Below are positions 1 through 6,909 of a stretch of 64,000 bases of DNA, piece by piece. The position numbers and the translations under genes are program-made. Numbering within the stretch: position 1 is the stretch's first letter; the number at the start of each line of letters is the position of its first letter. The DNA is from Microbacterium sp. CGR2 (GTDB taxonomy: Bacteria; Actinomycetota; Actinomycetes; Actinomycetales; Microbacteriaceae): positions 310,001 to 374,000 of the forward strand of contig NZ_RBHX01000001.1 in the NCBI RefSeq assembly GCF_003626735.1, given 5' to 3'. Under the pieces are notes generated by a model. It saw only the letters and a program-made list of their open reading frames with translations, made no database searches and had not been told where the DNA came from.

Positions 1-35
1 GCGGGCAGGATGACGGTGACCAGGGGTGTGCGCAC
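1..35 (-). CDS. Partial gene, probable family 2 glycosyltransferase N-terminus
   Basis: Only the first eleven codons are in the window. A GTG start at 35 reads VRTPLVTVILP, the usual opening of a GT2 (GT-A fold) glycosyltransferase, where this strand precedes the nucleotide-binding loop. A good Shine-Dalgarno (GGGAGA) lies 3 nt upstream of the GTG. The rest of the gene is off the left edge, so the assignment rests on a short motif and could be wrong. Confidence 0.4.
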   Translation of the reverse strand, partial: MRTPLVTVILP

Positions 36-176
36 GGATCTCCCGGGGGTGGACGGTGTGGGCATCGTGCCATTCGTTCGTTGCCGGACGGGGACGCGGA
101 GGTGAACGCAGGGTGTCGTGGGTCCACCCGTCCACCGGACGTCCTCGGTTCGCGTCGACGCGTCCGATCCGCGACC

Positions 177-1091
177 ATGGACACCATGCTGTGGCCCTTC
201 GGAACGACCTGGCGCCCGGTGCGGCAGAAGCGGCGCGACACCGTGGATCTGCGCTGGCTGAGCGCGCGCTCCTGGACTCAGCGGTGGTACCCGCAGGGCG
301 TCGACCTCGGCCTCTGGCACGGCCGGCGCACTCTCGCCGTGAGCTGGTTCCGACAGGACCGGTCGCGGAAGCACCTGGCCTCGAGGATCGCGTTCGTCGA
401 TCTGGAGCGCTCACGCCACCTGGACGTCTTCCTCGCGGTCGAGGATGGCGACGGCGAACTCCTGCCCGCGCCGATCCACGCCGGCGGCCTCGCCTGGTTC
501 GACGACCGATTGTTCGTCGCGGCGACCGGGCAGGGCATCTGGGAGTTCGACCTCTCCGACATCCGGCGTGTGCGCGGCCAGGTCGCCCGGCGTCTCGCTG
601 GTGCTCGCACCCGCGGCTGGCGCGCGACGGCGCTGGTCGTCGTGCGCACGCGCGTGCATCCGGTGGCTCTGCGCTGCTCGTACCTCGGGCGCGTCTTCGA
701 CGACCGCGGCGAACCACTGCGCCGGGTCCTCATCGGCGAGTACCGTACCGACGAGAAAGGCCGGATCGGCGAGTTCTCGATTCCGGACGGAGAGGACTCC
801 GGGTTCGTCGAACAGGACCGCTTCTCCCCCGGCATCCCCTCGATGCAGGGCGCCGTCCGCTCGGGTGACCGGTACTTCGTGTCGCAGTCGGATCGGATGC
901 AGCCGGGAATCCTGTGGAGCGGAAGCCGCGGGGCGCTCGAGCGCGATTCGTTCCGCCTCCCCGTCGGATGCGAGGACCTCGCGCTCGACATCGACGCAGG
1001 GCTGCTCTGGTCGCTCGGCGAGCATCCGTGGCGTCGCGTGGTGCGCGGCATCCCCCTCGCCCGCCTCGGTGTCGACGCGAACGTAGACTGA
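177..1091 (+). CDS. Hypothetical protein, 304 aa
   Basis: I do not recognise a family. The protein has no signal peptide or membrane segment. It is rich in short beta-type stretches with repeated Trp/Gly/Asp patterns (for example LAWFDDRLFVAATGQGIWEF and SGDRYFVSQSDRMQPGILW), which would fit a small beta-propeller-like fold. The ATG at 177 (MDTMLWPFG) is chosen because upstream codons from 81 are low-complexity and Arg-rich; the ATG at 186 is also possible. No Shine-Dalgarno is visible. The stop overlaps the -10 hexamer of the next gene. Confidence 0.65.
   Translation: MDTMLWPFGTTWRPVRQKRRDTVDLRWLSARSWTQRWYPQGVDLGLWHGRRTLAVSWFRQDRSRKHLASRIAFVDLERSRHLDVFLAVEDGDGELLPAPIHAGGLAWFDDRLFVAATGQGIWEFDLSDIRRVRGQVARRLAGARTRGWRATALVVVRTRVHPVALRCSYLGRVFDDRGEPLRRVLIGEYRTDEKGRIGEFSIPDGEDSGFVEQDRFSPGIPSMQGAVRSGDRYFVSQSDRMQPGILWSGSRGALERDSFRLPVGCEDLALDIDAGLLWSLGEHPWRRVVRGIPLARLGVDANVD
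1084..1089 (+). promoter_or_regulatory. -10 hexamer TAGACT, leaderless start
   Basis: TAGACT ends 6 nt before the GTG of the DUF4229 gene. This distance places the transcription start at the start codon. The hexamer lies inside the last codons of the preceding gene. Confidence 0.5.
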
Positions 1092-1095
1092 GGGA

Positions 1096-1395
1096 GTGAA
1101 GAAGCCCGCACCTCTCCTCGTCTACACCGTGCTGCGACTGCTGGCGTTCCTCGTCCCGCTCGCGATCCTGTGGTTCTTCTTCCCGATCTTCCGCGAGTTC
1201 TGGTGGTTGGCAGCGGTCTTCGCCGCGCTCATCGGCATGAGCATCTCGCTGCTCTTCCTGCGCACTCCGCTGTCTGACGCCTCGTCACGCCTGCACGAGC
1301 GGCGAGCGACGCGAACGTCGGGCCGCCAGGCAGATGCGGATGCCGAGGACGACGCGATCGACCGCGACGGCGACGAGCCTTCAGCGAAGGACTGA
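1096..1395 (+). CDS. DUF4229 small membrane protein
   Basis: A 99-residue protein with two hydrophobic segments (about residues 8-30 and 34-56) followed by a charged, acidic C-terminal tail. The pattern VYTVLRLLAFLVPLAILWF and the length match the actinobacterial DUF4229 family, whose function is unknown. It starts with GTG, has no useful Shine-Dalgarno, and sits 6 nt downstream of a TAGACT hexamer, so it is probably translated from a leaderless mRNA. It is convergent with menA. Confidence 0.8.
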   Translation: MKKPAPLLVYTVLRLLAFLVPLAILWFFFPIFREFWWLAAVFAALIGMSISLLFLRTPLSDASSRLHERRATRTSGRQADADAEDDAIDRDGDEPSAKD

Positions 1396-1415
1396 CGCGG
1401 ACTCGTGCACTGCGT

Positions 1416-2390
1416 TCAGGCGGCGAACGCCCAGAAGAGCGCGCCGGCGTAGAGAAGCGACGTCAGCGAGGTCAACGCCAGAGCGACGACGAGCTCGCGC
1501 GGCTGACGGTAGGTCCAGACGATCAGGATGGCGGGCAGTCCCGCGAGCAGCGCCAGGAGCGCGAGCCACGCGATCGGGAACAGCAGCGCGAGGAACGCGG
1601 CGATGCCGAAGGGCACCAGCACGAAGAGCGTGAACAGCACCTGGGTCGCGCGGCGACCGATCAGCACCGTCAGCGTGCGCTTGCCGACCTCGCGATCCTG
1701 GTCGATGTCGCGAAGGTTGTTGGCCAGCAGCACCGCACAGGCGAACAGTCCCGCCGCGATCGCTCCGAGCCACGCCTGCTGCGGCAGCTCGAAAACCTGC
1801 ACCCAGGTGGTGCCGAGCGTGGCCACGAGCCCGAAGAAGACGAAGACGAAGACCTCGCCGAGACCGTAATAGCCGTAGGGGCGCTTGCCACCGGTGTAGA
1901 ACCACGCGGCGACGAGACACGCGGCGCCGACACCCAGCATCCACCATTGCCCCGTGCGCACCACGATCGCGATGCCGACGGCCGCGGCGAGCGCGAAGAA
2001 GACCAGTCCGATGATCAGGACCGTCCTCGGGTTCACCCTGCCGGATGCCGTGAGACGCGCGGGTCCCACTCGATGGGCGTCCGTGCCCCGGATGCCGTCG
2101 CTGTAGTCGTTGGTGAAGTTGACGCCGATCTGGAGCAGGACGGCGACGGCGAGGCACGCGAGCGCGATCACCCAGTGGAACTCGGGCCCCGTGCTGCGCG
2201 CTGCGCCGGTGCCGATGACGACGGGTGCGACGGCGAGCGGCAGCGTGCGAAGTCGAGCGGCTCCGATCCAATCGGATGCCGTGACGGGCCCTGCTTCGAC
2301 GACCGGACGCTTCGCCGGGTTGCCGCTGGTGCGCGCGGGCGCACGCTTCACGGTCGTGCTCTTCTTCTTGCGCTGAGAGGATGCTGCCAC
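1416..2390 (-). CDS. menA: 1,4-dihydroxy-2-naphthoate polyprenyltransferase
   Basis: UbiA-family integral membrane prenyltransferase that attaches a polyprenyl chain to 1,4-dihydroxy-2-naphthoate to make demethylmenaquinone. Both Asp-rich Mg-diphosphate motifs are visible: NDYSD at residues 94-98 and DIDQD at 228-232 followed by REVGKRTL. About eight or nine transmembrane helices follow a Lys/Arg-rich N-terminal tail of some 35 residues. The GTG start at 2390 is supported by a TAGGAT hexamer 7 nt upstream. The length of 324 aa is usual once the tail is counted. Menaquinone is the expected quinone in this group. Confidence 0.93.
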   Translation of the reverse strand: MAASSQRKKKSTTVKRAPARTSGNPAKRPVVEAGPVTASDWIGAARLRTLPLAVAPVVIGTGAARSTGPEFHWVIALACLAVAVLLQIGVNFTNDYSDGIRGTDAHRVGPARLTASGRVNPRTVLIIGLVFFALAAAVGIAIVVRTGQWWMLGVGAACLVAAWFYTGGKRPYGYYGLGEVFVFVFFGLVATLGTTWVQVFELPQQAWLGAIAAGLFACAVLLANNLRDIDQDREVGKRTLTVLIGRRATQVLFTLFVLVPFGIAAFLALLFPIAWLALLALLAGLPAILIVWTYRQPRELVVALALTSLTSLLYAGALFWAFAA

Positions 2391-2397
2391 GCAGGGA

Positions 2398-2403
2398 ATC
2401 CTA
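2398..2403 (-). promoter_or_regulatory. -10 hexamer TAGGAT of menA
   Basis: Read on the minus strand, TAGGAT ends 7 nt before the GTG start of menA, which predicts a leaderless transcript. No Shine-Dalgarno is present. Confidence 0.5.
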
Positions 2404-2438
2404 CTGCGACGGGACCGCGCCCCCTGTCCGAGACCGGA

Positions 2439-2729
2439 TCAGGCGTTGGGGTTGCTGTCCTTCCCATCGAGCCAGAGCGTGTCGGAGGCATCTCCGTGCG
2501 TGCCGTCCTTCCCGACGTGCTTGCCGCTGATCTTCGGCCCCTTGAGGATCACGTGCACCATCGCCTGGGCGTGACCGTGCCCGAGGCCGTGGTCCTGCTT
2601 CAACCAGTTCAGCACCACCGTGGATTTGGTGCTCTCGTCGAACCCCTGTTCTTGCGCCAGCGCGATGAACTGGCGCGGTGTGAGGCCGGTCTGGGTCTCG
2701 ACCTTGTCGAGGTATGCCTGGAAGGACAT
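2439..2729 (-). CDS. DUF4287 domain protein
   Basis: A 96-residue soluble protein that begins MSFQAYLDKVETQTGLTPRQF and continues with a helical segment and GHGHAQAMVHVI, the pattern of the DUF4287 family, found alone or fused to DUF5655. Its biochemical role is unknown. It lies 15 nt after the cupin gene on the same strand, and its Shine-Dalgarno AGGAGA overlaps the end of that gene, so the two are likely co-transcribed. Confidence 0.8.
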   Translation of the reverse strand: MSFQAYLDKVETQTGLTPRQFIALAQEQGFDESTKSTVVLNWLKQDHGLGHGHAQAMVHVILKGPKISGKHVGKDGTHGDASDTLWLDGKDSNPNA

Positions 2730-2744
2730 GGTGTCTCCTGCTCT

Positions 2745-3107
2745 TCAGTCCTCGTCGAGGAATGTCTGGATGATCGTGGGTGAGGCGTGGATGCCGATGA
2801 TCTTCAGCACACCGTCGCCGATGTTGATGAATTTGTGCGGCGTGTAGGCCGGCCCCGTGGCGGTGTCTCCGGGGCCGGCGACGAAGTCCTCCTCGCCGAT
2901 CGTGATCCGAGCGGTGCCTTCGAGGACGACCCAGGTCTCGGAATAGGGGTGCCAGTGCAGTCCCGGCCCCTCGCCGGGCTGATTCTCGACGTAGAAGTAC
3001 GACAGATCCGCGCCGTGTTCGGCTCCGACGAACTTGCGGCTGCGGCCCGTGCCGATGCGGATGCCGGCAGCAGCGACGATTCCCGGGAGGGGTGATGTGC
3101 TGTTCAT
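2745..3107 (-). CDS. Cupin-domain protein
   Basis: A 120-residue single-domain cupin. The metal-binding pattern is visible as LHWHPYSETWVVLEG (HxH then E) followed by a His in YTPHKFI, giving the usual 3-His/1-Glu site on a double-stranded beta-helix. No catalytic role can be read from the sequence. The ATG at 3107 starts the conserved part; longer frames upstream run into the divergent promoter. It heads a two-gene unit with the DUF4287 gene and is divergent from an ArsR-type regulator, which may control it. Confidence 0.82.
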   Translation of the reverse strand: MNSTSPLPGIVAAAGIRIGTGRSRKFVGAEHGADLSYFYVENQPGEGPGLHWHPYSETWVVLEGTARITIGEEDFVAGPGDTATGPAYTPHKFINIGDGVLKIIGIHASPTIIQTFLDED

Positions 3108-3117
3108 GTCTTCAGTC

Positions 3118-3146
3118 TCGACAGCCACAGCACGTCCCTCTATAGT
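3118..3146 (+). promoter_or_regulatory. Promoter of ArsR-type regulator (TCGACA-17-TATAGT)
   Basis: A near-consensus -35 TCGACA (3118-3123) and -10 TATAGT (3141-3146) are separated by 17 nt. The -10 ends 6 nt before the GTG at 3153, so the transcript should be leaderless. This is the best sigma-70-type promoter I can read in the window. Confidence 0.65.
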
Positions 3147-3165
3147 TTCGCTGTGAGTCGAAACT
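3144..3165. promoter_or_regulatory. Palindromic operator over the start codon
   Basis: A perfect 7-bp inverted repeat, AGTTTCG (3144-3150) and CGAAACT (3159-3165), with an 8-bp spacer. It overlaps the -10 hexamer, the predicted transcription start and the GTG codon of the downstream ArsR-type gene. This position is typical of an autoregulatory repressor site. It may also affect the divergent cupin promoter. Confidence 0.6.
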
Positions 3166-4178
3166 CCGCTCCGATCGAGGGCCGGGAGCACCCTGATCAC
3201 CGCGTCGAGTTCCATCTCAGCCCCGGCGACATCCAGGCGGTGCGCTTCGGCATCTCACCCGGGCACGAGTTGGCGCACGCCGTGCGCGTGCTGCTGCGAC
3301 CCGAACAGCATCCGCTGCAGTGGGGGTGGCTCCGAGCCGTGCGCGACCGGCTGCCCGAGCGCAGCTTCGGCCTCCTCGCGGCAGTGATCGGCGACGACGG
3401 ATACATGCCCGATTTCCTCACCGCCGCGCCACGGTGGGACATGACTCCGGATGCCGAGCTCGACGCCCTCCGCGGCGCCCCGCTCCCCCCGATGCGCGTC
3501 GACTTCGGCAAGATGGTGCAGCGTTCGAGCGGGGCGAGACAGCAGGCGCTCGCGAGGATGCAGGACGACCCGGGTCGCGCGCGCACCCTCATCGCCGACG
3601 CCTGGTCGGAGGTGTGGGAGTCGACGCTCGCCCCGGTGTGGCCGCAGCTCGAACGGTTGCTGCGCGCCGACATCGCCGTGCGCGCCCGCACCATTGCGAC
3701 CGCCGGCATCGGGAGCATGGCCGGCGGCCTGCATCCGCAGGTGACCTGGGGTGAAGGAGCGGTGCGCGTCTCGCTGCGCCGTCACAGCGAGCAGGTCGAC
3801 TGCCGCGGCAGCGGACTCGTGCTGGTGCCCTCGGTGATGTCGTCCTGGGGATGCATGGTGCTGACGGAGCCTCCCGCGCAGCCGACGCTCTTCTATCCGG
3901 CGCGCGGCGTGACCGCAGGGTGGGCTCGGAACGCGACCGAGACCACCGCCGCCCTCGCCGCCCTGCTCGGACCGGCGCGCGCGGACATCCTTCTGCGCGC
4001 GGGGACGTCGCGGACGACGTCGCAGGTTGCCCGCGACACTTCGATCGCCCTGTCCACCGCGTCGCACCACCTCACGGTGCTCCGCGACGCCGGACTCATC
4101 CACAGCGAACGCGACGGCGCCAGAATGCTCCACCTGCGCACACCCCTCGGCGAGGCCATGGTGGGTGCTTCGCCCTGA
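3153..4178 (+). CDS. ArsR-family regulator with DUF5937-type N-terminal domain
   Basis: A 341-residue protein. The last 75 or so residues form a winged helix-turn-helix of the ArsR type (SQVARDTSIALSTASHHLTV), preceded by LLGPARADILLRAG. The large N-terminal region (FHLSPGDIQAVRFGISPGHE) matches the long ArsR proteins of actinomycetes that carry a DUF5937-like domain and do not show the classic Cys metal site. It probably binds the 22-bp palindrome overlapping its own start and may control the divergent cupin/DUF4287 genes. The start codon is GTG, with no Shine-Dalgarno. Confidence 0.85.
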   Translation: MSRNSAPIEGREHPDHRVEFHLSPGDIQAVRFGISPGHELAHAVRVLLRPEQHPLQWGWLRAVRDRLPERSFGLLAAVIGDDGYMPDFLTAAPRWDMTPDAELDALRGAPLPPMRVDFGKMVQRSSGARQQALARMQDDPGRARTLIADAWSEVWESTLAPVWPQLERLLRADIAVRARTIATAGIGSMAGGLHPQVTWGEGAVRVSLRRHSEQVDCRGSGLVLVPSVMSSWGCMVLTEPPAQPTLFYPARGVTAGWARNATETTAALAALLGPARADILLRAGTSRTTSQVARDTSIALSTASHHLTVLRDAGLIHSERDGARMLHLRTPLGEAMVGASP

Positions 4179-4189
4179 CGCGAGACCGA

Positions 4190-4648
4190 CTACTGATCCG
4201 CGGGCACGGGAATGATCGGTCGATGCTCGTAATAGGTCTGCAGCACGACAGTGGTGCGGGTGCTGACATTGGCTGCGGTGCGGATGTCGCGCACCAGCTC
4301 CTCGAGGGCACGCGGAGAAGCGACCCGCACGAACAGCATGTAACTGGCGTCTCCGGCGATCGAATGGCAGGCTTCGATCGCATCGAGGTGCTCGAGAAGC
4401 TCGGGCGCGTTGTCGGGCTGAGCAGGGTCGAGGGGGGTGATCTCGATGAAGGCCGACAACGGAGTCCCCACCTTCTCGGGGTCGAGGATCGCGCGGTAGC
4501 CGGAGATCACACCGCGCGTCTCGAGGCGCCGGAGGCGAGACTGCACGGCCGAGACCGAGAGGCCGACGGCGTCCGACAGGTGCGACAGGGTCGCCCTTCC
4601 GTCGCGAGAGATCTCCGCGATGATCGCGCGGTCGACGGAATCGTCCAT
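4190..4648 (-). CDS. Lrp/AsnC-family transcriptional regulator
   Basis: A 152-residue protein with an N-terminal helix-turn-helix (ATLSHLSDAVGLSVSAVQSR) and a C-terminal RAM (ACT-like) effector domain (PLSAFIEITPLD, YMLFVRVASPRALEELV). Such proteins form octamers and sense amino acids. It is divergent from the DUF6421/SDR genes with a 73-bp shared region that contains a perfect 15-bp palindrome, so it probably regulates that unit. A TAATCT hexamer 7 nt upstream of the ATG suggests a leaderless mRNA. Confidence 0.9.
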   Translation of the reverse strand: MDDSVDRAIIAEISRDGRATLSHLSDAVGLSVSAVQSRLRRLETRGVISGYRAILDPEKVGTPLSAFIEITPLDPAQPDNAPELLEHLDAIEACHSIAGDASYMLFVRVASPRALEELVRDIRTAANVSTRTTVVLQTYYEHRPIIPVPADQ

Positions 4649-4655
4649 GGATGTA

Positions 4656-4661
4656 AGATTA
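4656..4661 (-). promoter_or_regulatory. -10 hexamer TAATCT of the Lrp gene
   Basis: On the minus strand TAATCT ends 7 nt before the ATG at 4648. No Shine-Dalgarno is present, consistent with leaderless initiation. Confidence 0.5.
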
Positions 4662-4681
4662 TCGTCAGTATTCCGTTATCG

Positions 4682-4696
4682 CCGGAAAGTTTCCGG
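4682..4696. promoter_or_regulatory. Perfect palindrome CCGGAAA-G-TTTCCGG, probable Lrp operator
   Basis: Two 7-bp arms around a single G, in the region shared by the divergent Lrp gene and the DUF6421 gene, about 25 bp upstream of the latter start. Two copies of TTATCG lie just left of it. The position suits a site for the adjacent Lrp regulator. Confidence 0.5.
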
Positions 4697-4721
4697 TGTG
4701 CCTCGAGGATCGGAGGTCCCG

Positions 4722-6161
4722 ATGTCCATCTTCACCGCCAACAGCTCCGCTGCACAGGCCATCGTCGGCGAACCCGAGGTCGTCGAGGACGCGTCGATCG
4801 CCGCGGAAAGCGCCGCCTGGGCTCAGCTCAAGGACGCCGCAATCGCGATCCGCGAACTGCAGGTGAAAGACGGCTCGATCCCCGACGGTTCGCACCACGC
4901 GACGGCGCGCGAGCTGGTGGCCGCGATCACGGGTGGCATCCGTGCCCTCGCGCCCGCCTTCCCGCACGATGCCGAGTACCTCTCAGCTTCCGTCGTCGAC
5001 TTCGAGCGCTGGGCCCGCGAAGGGTTCGGCGTTCCCGACTTCCTCGATTCGCTCCTGGCCTTCCAGCCCCAGCAGCACCGTGTCGACGGCATTCGTCACC
5101 TCGTCGTGTTCCCGATGTACACGCAGAACGGATCCAGCGACCGCCTGGTCGAAGCGCTCATCGTCGAGACGATCTGGCCGGAGTTCATCTCCGCTCTCGA
5201 AGCAGGGGACTACGGCAACAAGCTCTTCGTCTCGCTGCGACTGATCGACTTCACGCCGGGCTACGACACGAACTCCGCGGTGCTCTTCCCCGAGACGGTC
5301 GCGATGCGTGAGATTCCGACGTTCACATGGGGTGCGATCTTCCAAGACCGTGAAGCGGCCCGCTACCGCCGTGTCACCCGCGCCGCCGCGGAGATCACCA
5401 AGCTCGATCTCCCGGAGCGTGCGGCCGAGATGCTCGACGACCAAGCCCTCACCGAGCGGGCGTTCGTGATGTGGGACATCATCCACGACCGCACGCACAT
5501 GCGCGGCGACCTCCCGTTCGACCCGTTCATGATCAAGCAGCGGATGCCGTTCTTCCTGTACTCGCTGGAGGAACTGCGCTGCGACCTCACCGCATTCCGC
5601 GAGTCGGTGAAGATCGAACGGTCGCTCTCGGCACGCGCCGAGGCCGACGATGACCTGACGCCGTCCGAGCGGGAGATGCTCGAGCACGCCGGCCTGGTGC
5701 AGTACGCCGTGATCTTCGACCGGATCTTCCGCTTCGCGATCACGGGTTCGCGTGTGCGCAACTACGACGGACTCGGCGGGCAGCTGCTGTTCGCGTGGCT
5801 GCACCAGCGCGGAGTGCTCCACTGGACCGACACTCAACTCGCGTTCGACTGGGACGGAGTACCGGACGCGGTCGTCGCCCTGGGCGATGCGATCGACGAG
5901 TTGTACTGGCGTTCGATCGACCGGCCCAAGACCGCGCACTGGCTCGCTGCCTACGACCTGGTCCGGAGCGTCCTCACCCCGCACCCCGCGTCGAACTGGG
6001 CTCGGGGCCTGTCGGATGACATTCTCTCCGGCGCACCGAAGGGCTTCACCGACGCCGTGCTGGACGACGAGTTCCCGCTGTCGATGTTCTTCGAAGCTCT
6101 CGACAAGAAGATGAAGCCCGTGATCGCGTCGACCGTCGGCATCCGCGGTACCGACGACTGA
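4722..6161 (+). CDS. DUF6421 family protein
   Basis: A 479-residue soluble protein without signal peptide or membrane helix. The opening MSIFTANSSAAQAIVG and conserved blocks such as HLVVFPMYTQNGSSDRLVE and WDIIHDRTHMRGDLPFDPF identify the actinobacterial DUF6421 family. The His and Asp residues in HDRTHMRGD look like possible metal ligands, but no activity is known to me. The ATG at 4722 has a strong Shine-Dalgarno (GGAGG), so the longer upstream frame is not used. It precedes an SDR gene and is divergent from an Lrp regulator. Confidence 0.82.
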   Translation: MSIFTANSSAAQAIVGEPEVVEDASIAAESAAWAQLKDAAIAIRELQVKDGSIPDGSHHATARELVAAITGGIRALAPAFPHDAEYLSASVVDFERWAREGFGVPDFLDSLLAFQPQQHRVDGIRHLVVFPMYTQNGSSDRLVEALIVETIWPEFISALEAGDYGNKLFVSLRLIDFTPGYDTNSAVLFPETVAMREIPTFTWGAIFQDREAARYRRVTRAAAEITKLDLPERAAEMLDDQALTERAFVMWDIIHDRTHMRGDLPFDPFMIKQRMPFFLYSLEELRCDLTAFRESVKIERSLSARAEADDDLTPSEREMLEHAGLVQYAVIFDRIFRFAITGSRVRNYDGLGGQLLFAWLHQRGVLHWTDTQLAFDWDGVPDAVVALGDAIDELYWRSIDRPKTAHWLAAYDLVRSVLTPHPASNWARGLSDDILSGAPKGFTDAVLDDEFPLSMFFEALDKKMKPVIASTVGIRGTDD

Positions 6162-6175
6162 GCCGATCTCGCCGC

Positions 6176-6235
6176 AACTTCTGCGGCCGATTCCACCTTT
6201 TGCGGCCACAGCCGACGGGATCGGCCGCAGAAGTT
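6176..6235. repeat. Intergenic inverted repeat, 15-bp arms
   Basis: AACTTCTGCGGCCGA (6176-6190) and its exact reverse complement (6221-6235) flank a 30-nt loop that contains a further TGCGGCC core. It lies between two same-strand genes. No U-tract follows, so it is not a classic terminator. It could be a REP-type element or an mRNA hairpin. Confidence 0.6.
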
Positions 6236-6260
6236 CGGACTATCCGCGAAAGTTGACCCT

Positions 6261-6902
6261 ATGAACTTCGCTGACCGCACCATCGTCCTCGCCGGGGCCA
6301 CCAGCGCATCCGGTCTCTCGGTCACCCGTGCCTTGGTCGGCGTCGGCGCGCGGGTCGTCGCCACGGGGCGCTCCGCTGAGCGTCTTGCCCCGCTGAAGGA
6401 CGCCGGCGCGGCCGTCGAGGTCGCCGATGCGACCTCGCTGTCGTCGATGACGGATCTCGCCCACCGCCTCGGCGCCGTGGATGCTGTCGTCCCGCTCGTG
6501 GGCGGGTGGCGCGGGGGCGGCGGTCTCACCGGACAGTCGGACGACGACTTCGCCGCCCTTCTCCCCGCGCTCGCTGCGGTGCGCGCGACCAGCCGCGCAT
6601 TCGACGACGCTCTGCGCGCGTCGGAGGCGGGGCGGTTCGCCATCGTGTCGTCGACGGCCGTAGGTCGCCCCCTCGCCGGCGGCGCGAACTACGCAGCGGT
6701 CAAAGCGGCCAGCGAAGCGTGGACGAGGGCCGTCGCGCAGGGGTATGCGAAGGCGGCGCGAGACGCGGAGGCACCGCTTCGCGCGGCATCCGTCGTCTTC
6801 CGCGTGAAGGCGCTCGACCCTGAGGTGCTCGCCCCCGCGATCATCTCCCTGTGGGACGAGGATGCCGCGCAACTCAACGACCGGATCATCGACCTCGGCT
6901 GA
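6261..6902 (+). CDS. SDR-family oxidoreductase
   Basis: A 213-residue short-chain dehydrogenase. The Rossmann start is VLAGATSASGLSVTRAL, a variant of TGxxxGxG. After the Ser in FAIVSSTAVGRP come Tyr and Lys in ANYAAVKAASEA, the YxxxK catalytic pair. The protein is shorter than the usual 250 residues, mainly at the C-terminus. It follows the DUF6421 gene by 99 bp and probably acts with it, but the substrate cannot be inferred. Confidence 0.85.
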   Translation: MNFADRTIVLAGATSASGLSVTRALVGVGARVVATGRSAERLAPLKDAGAAVEVADATSLSSMTDLAHRLGAVDAVVPLVGGWRGGGGLTGQSDDDFAALLPALAAVRATSRAFDDALRASEAGRFAIVSSTAVGRPLAGGANYAAVKAASEAWTRAVAQGYAKAARDAEAPLRAASVVFRVKALDPEVLAPAIISLWDEDAAQLNDRIIDLG

Positions 6903-6909
6903 CTCGCGG

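Noticed and set aside
278-1111. Long minus-strand frames (277 and 204 aa) opposite the first hypothetical gene
   Set aside because: They are shadows of high-GC coding DNA: Arg/Ser/Pro-rich, no domain, no ribosome binding site.
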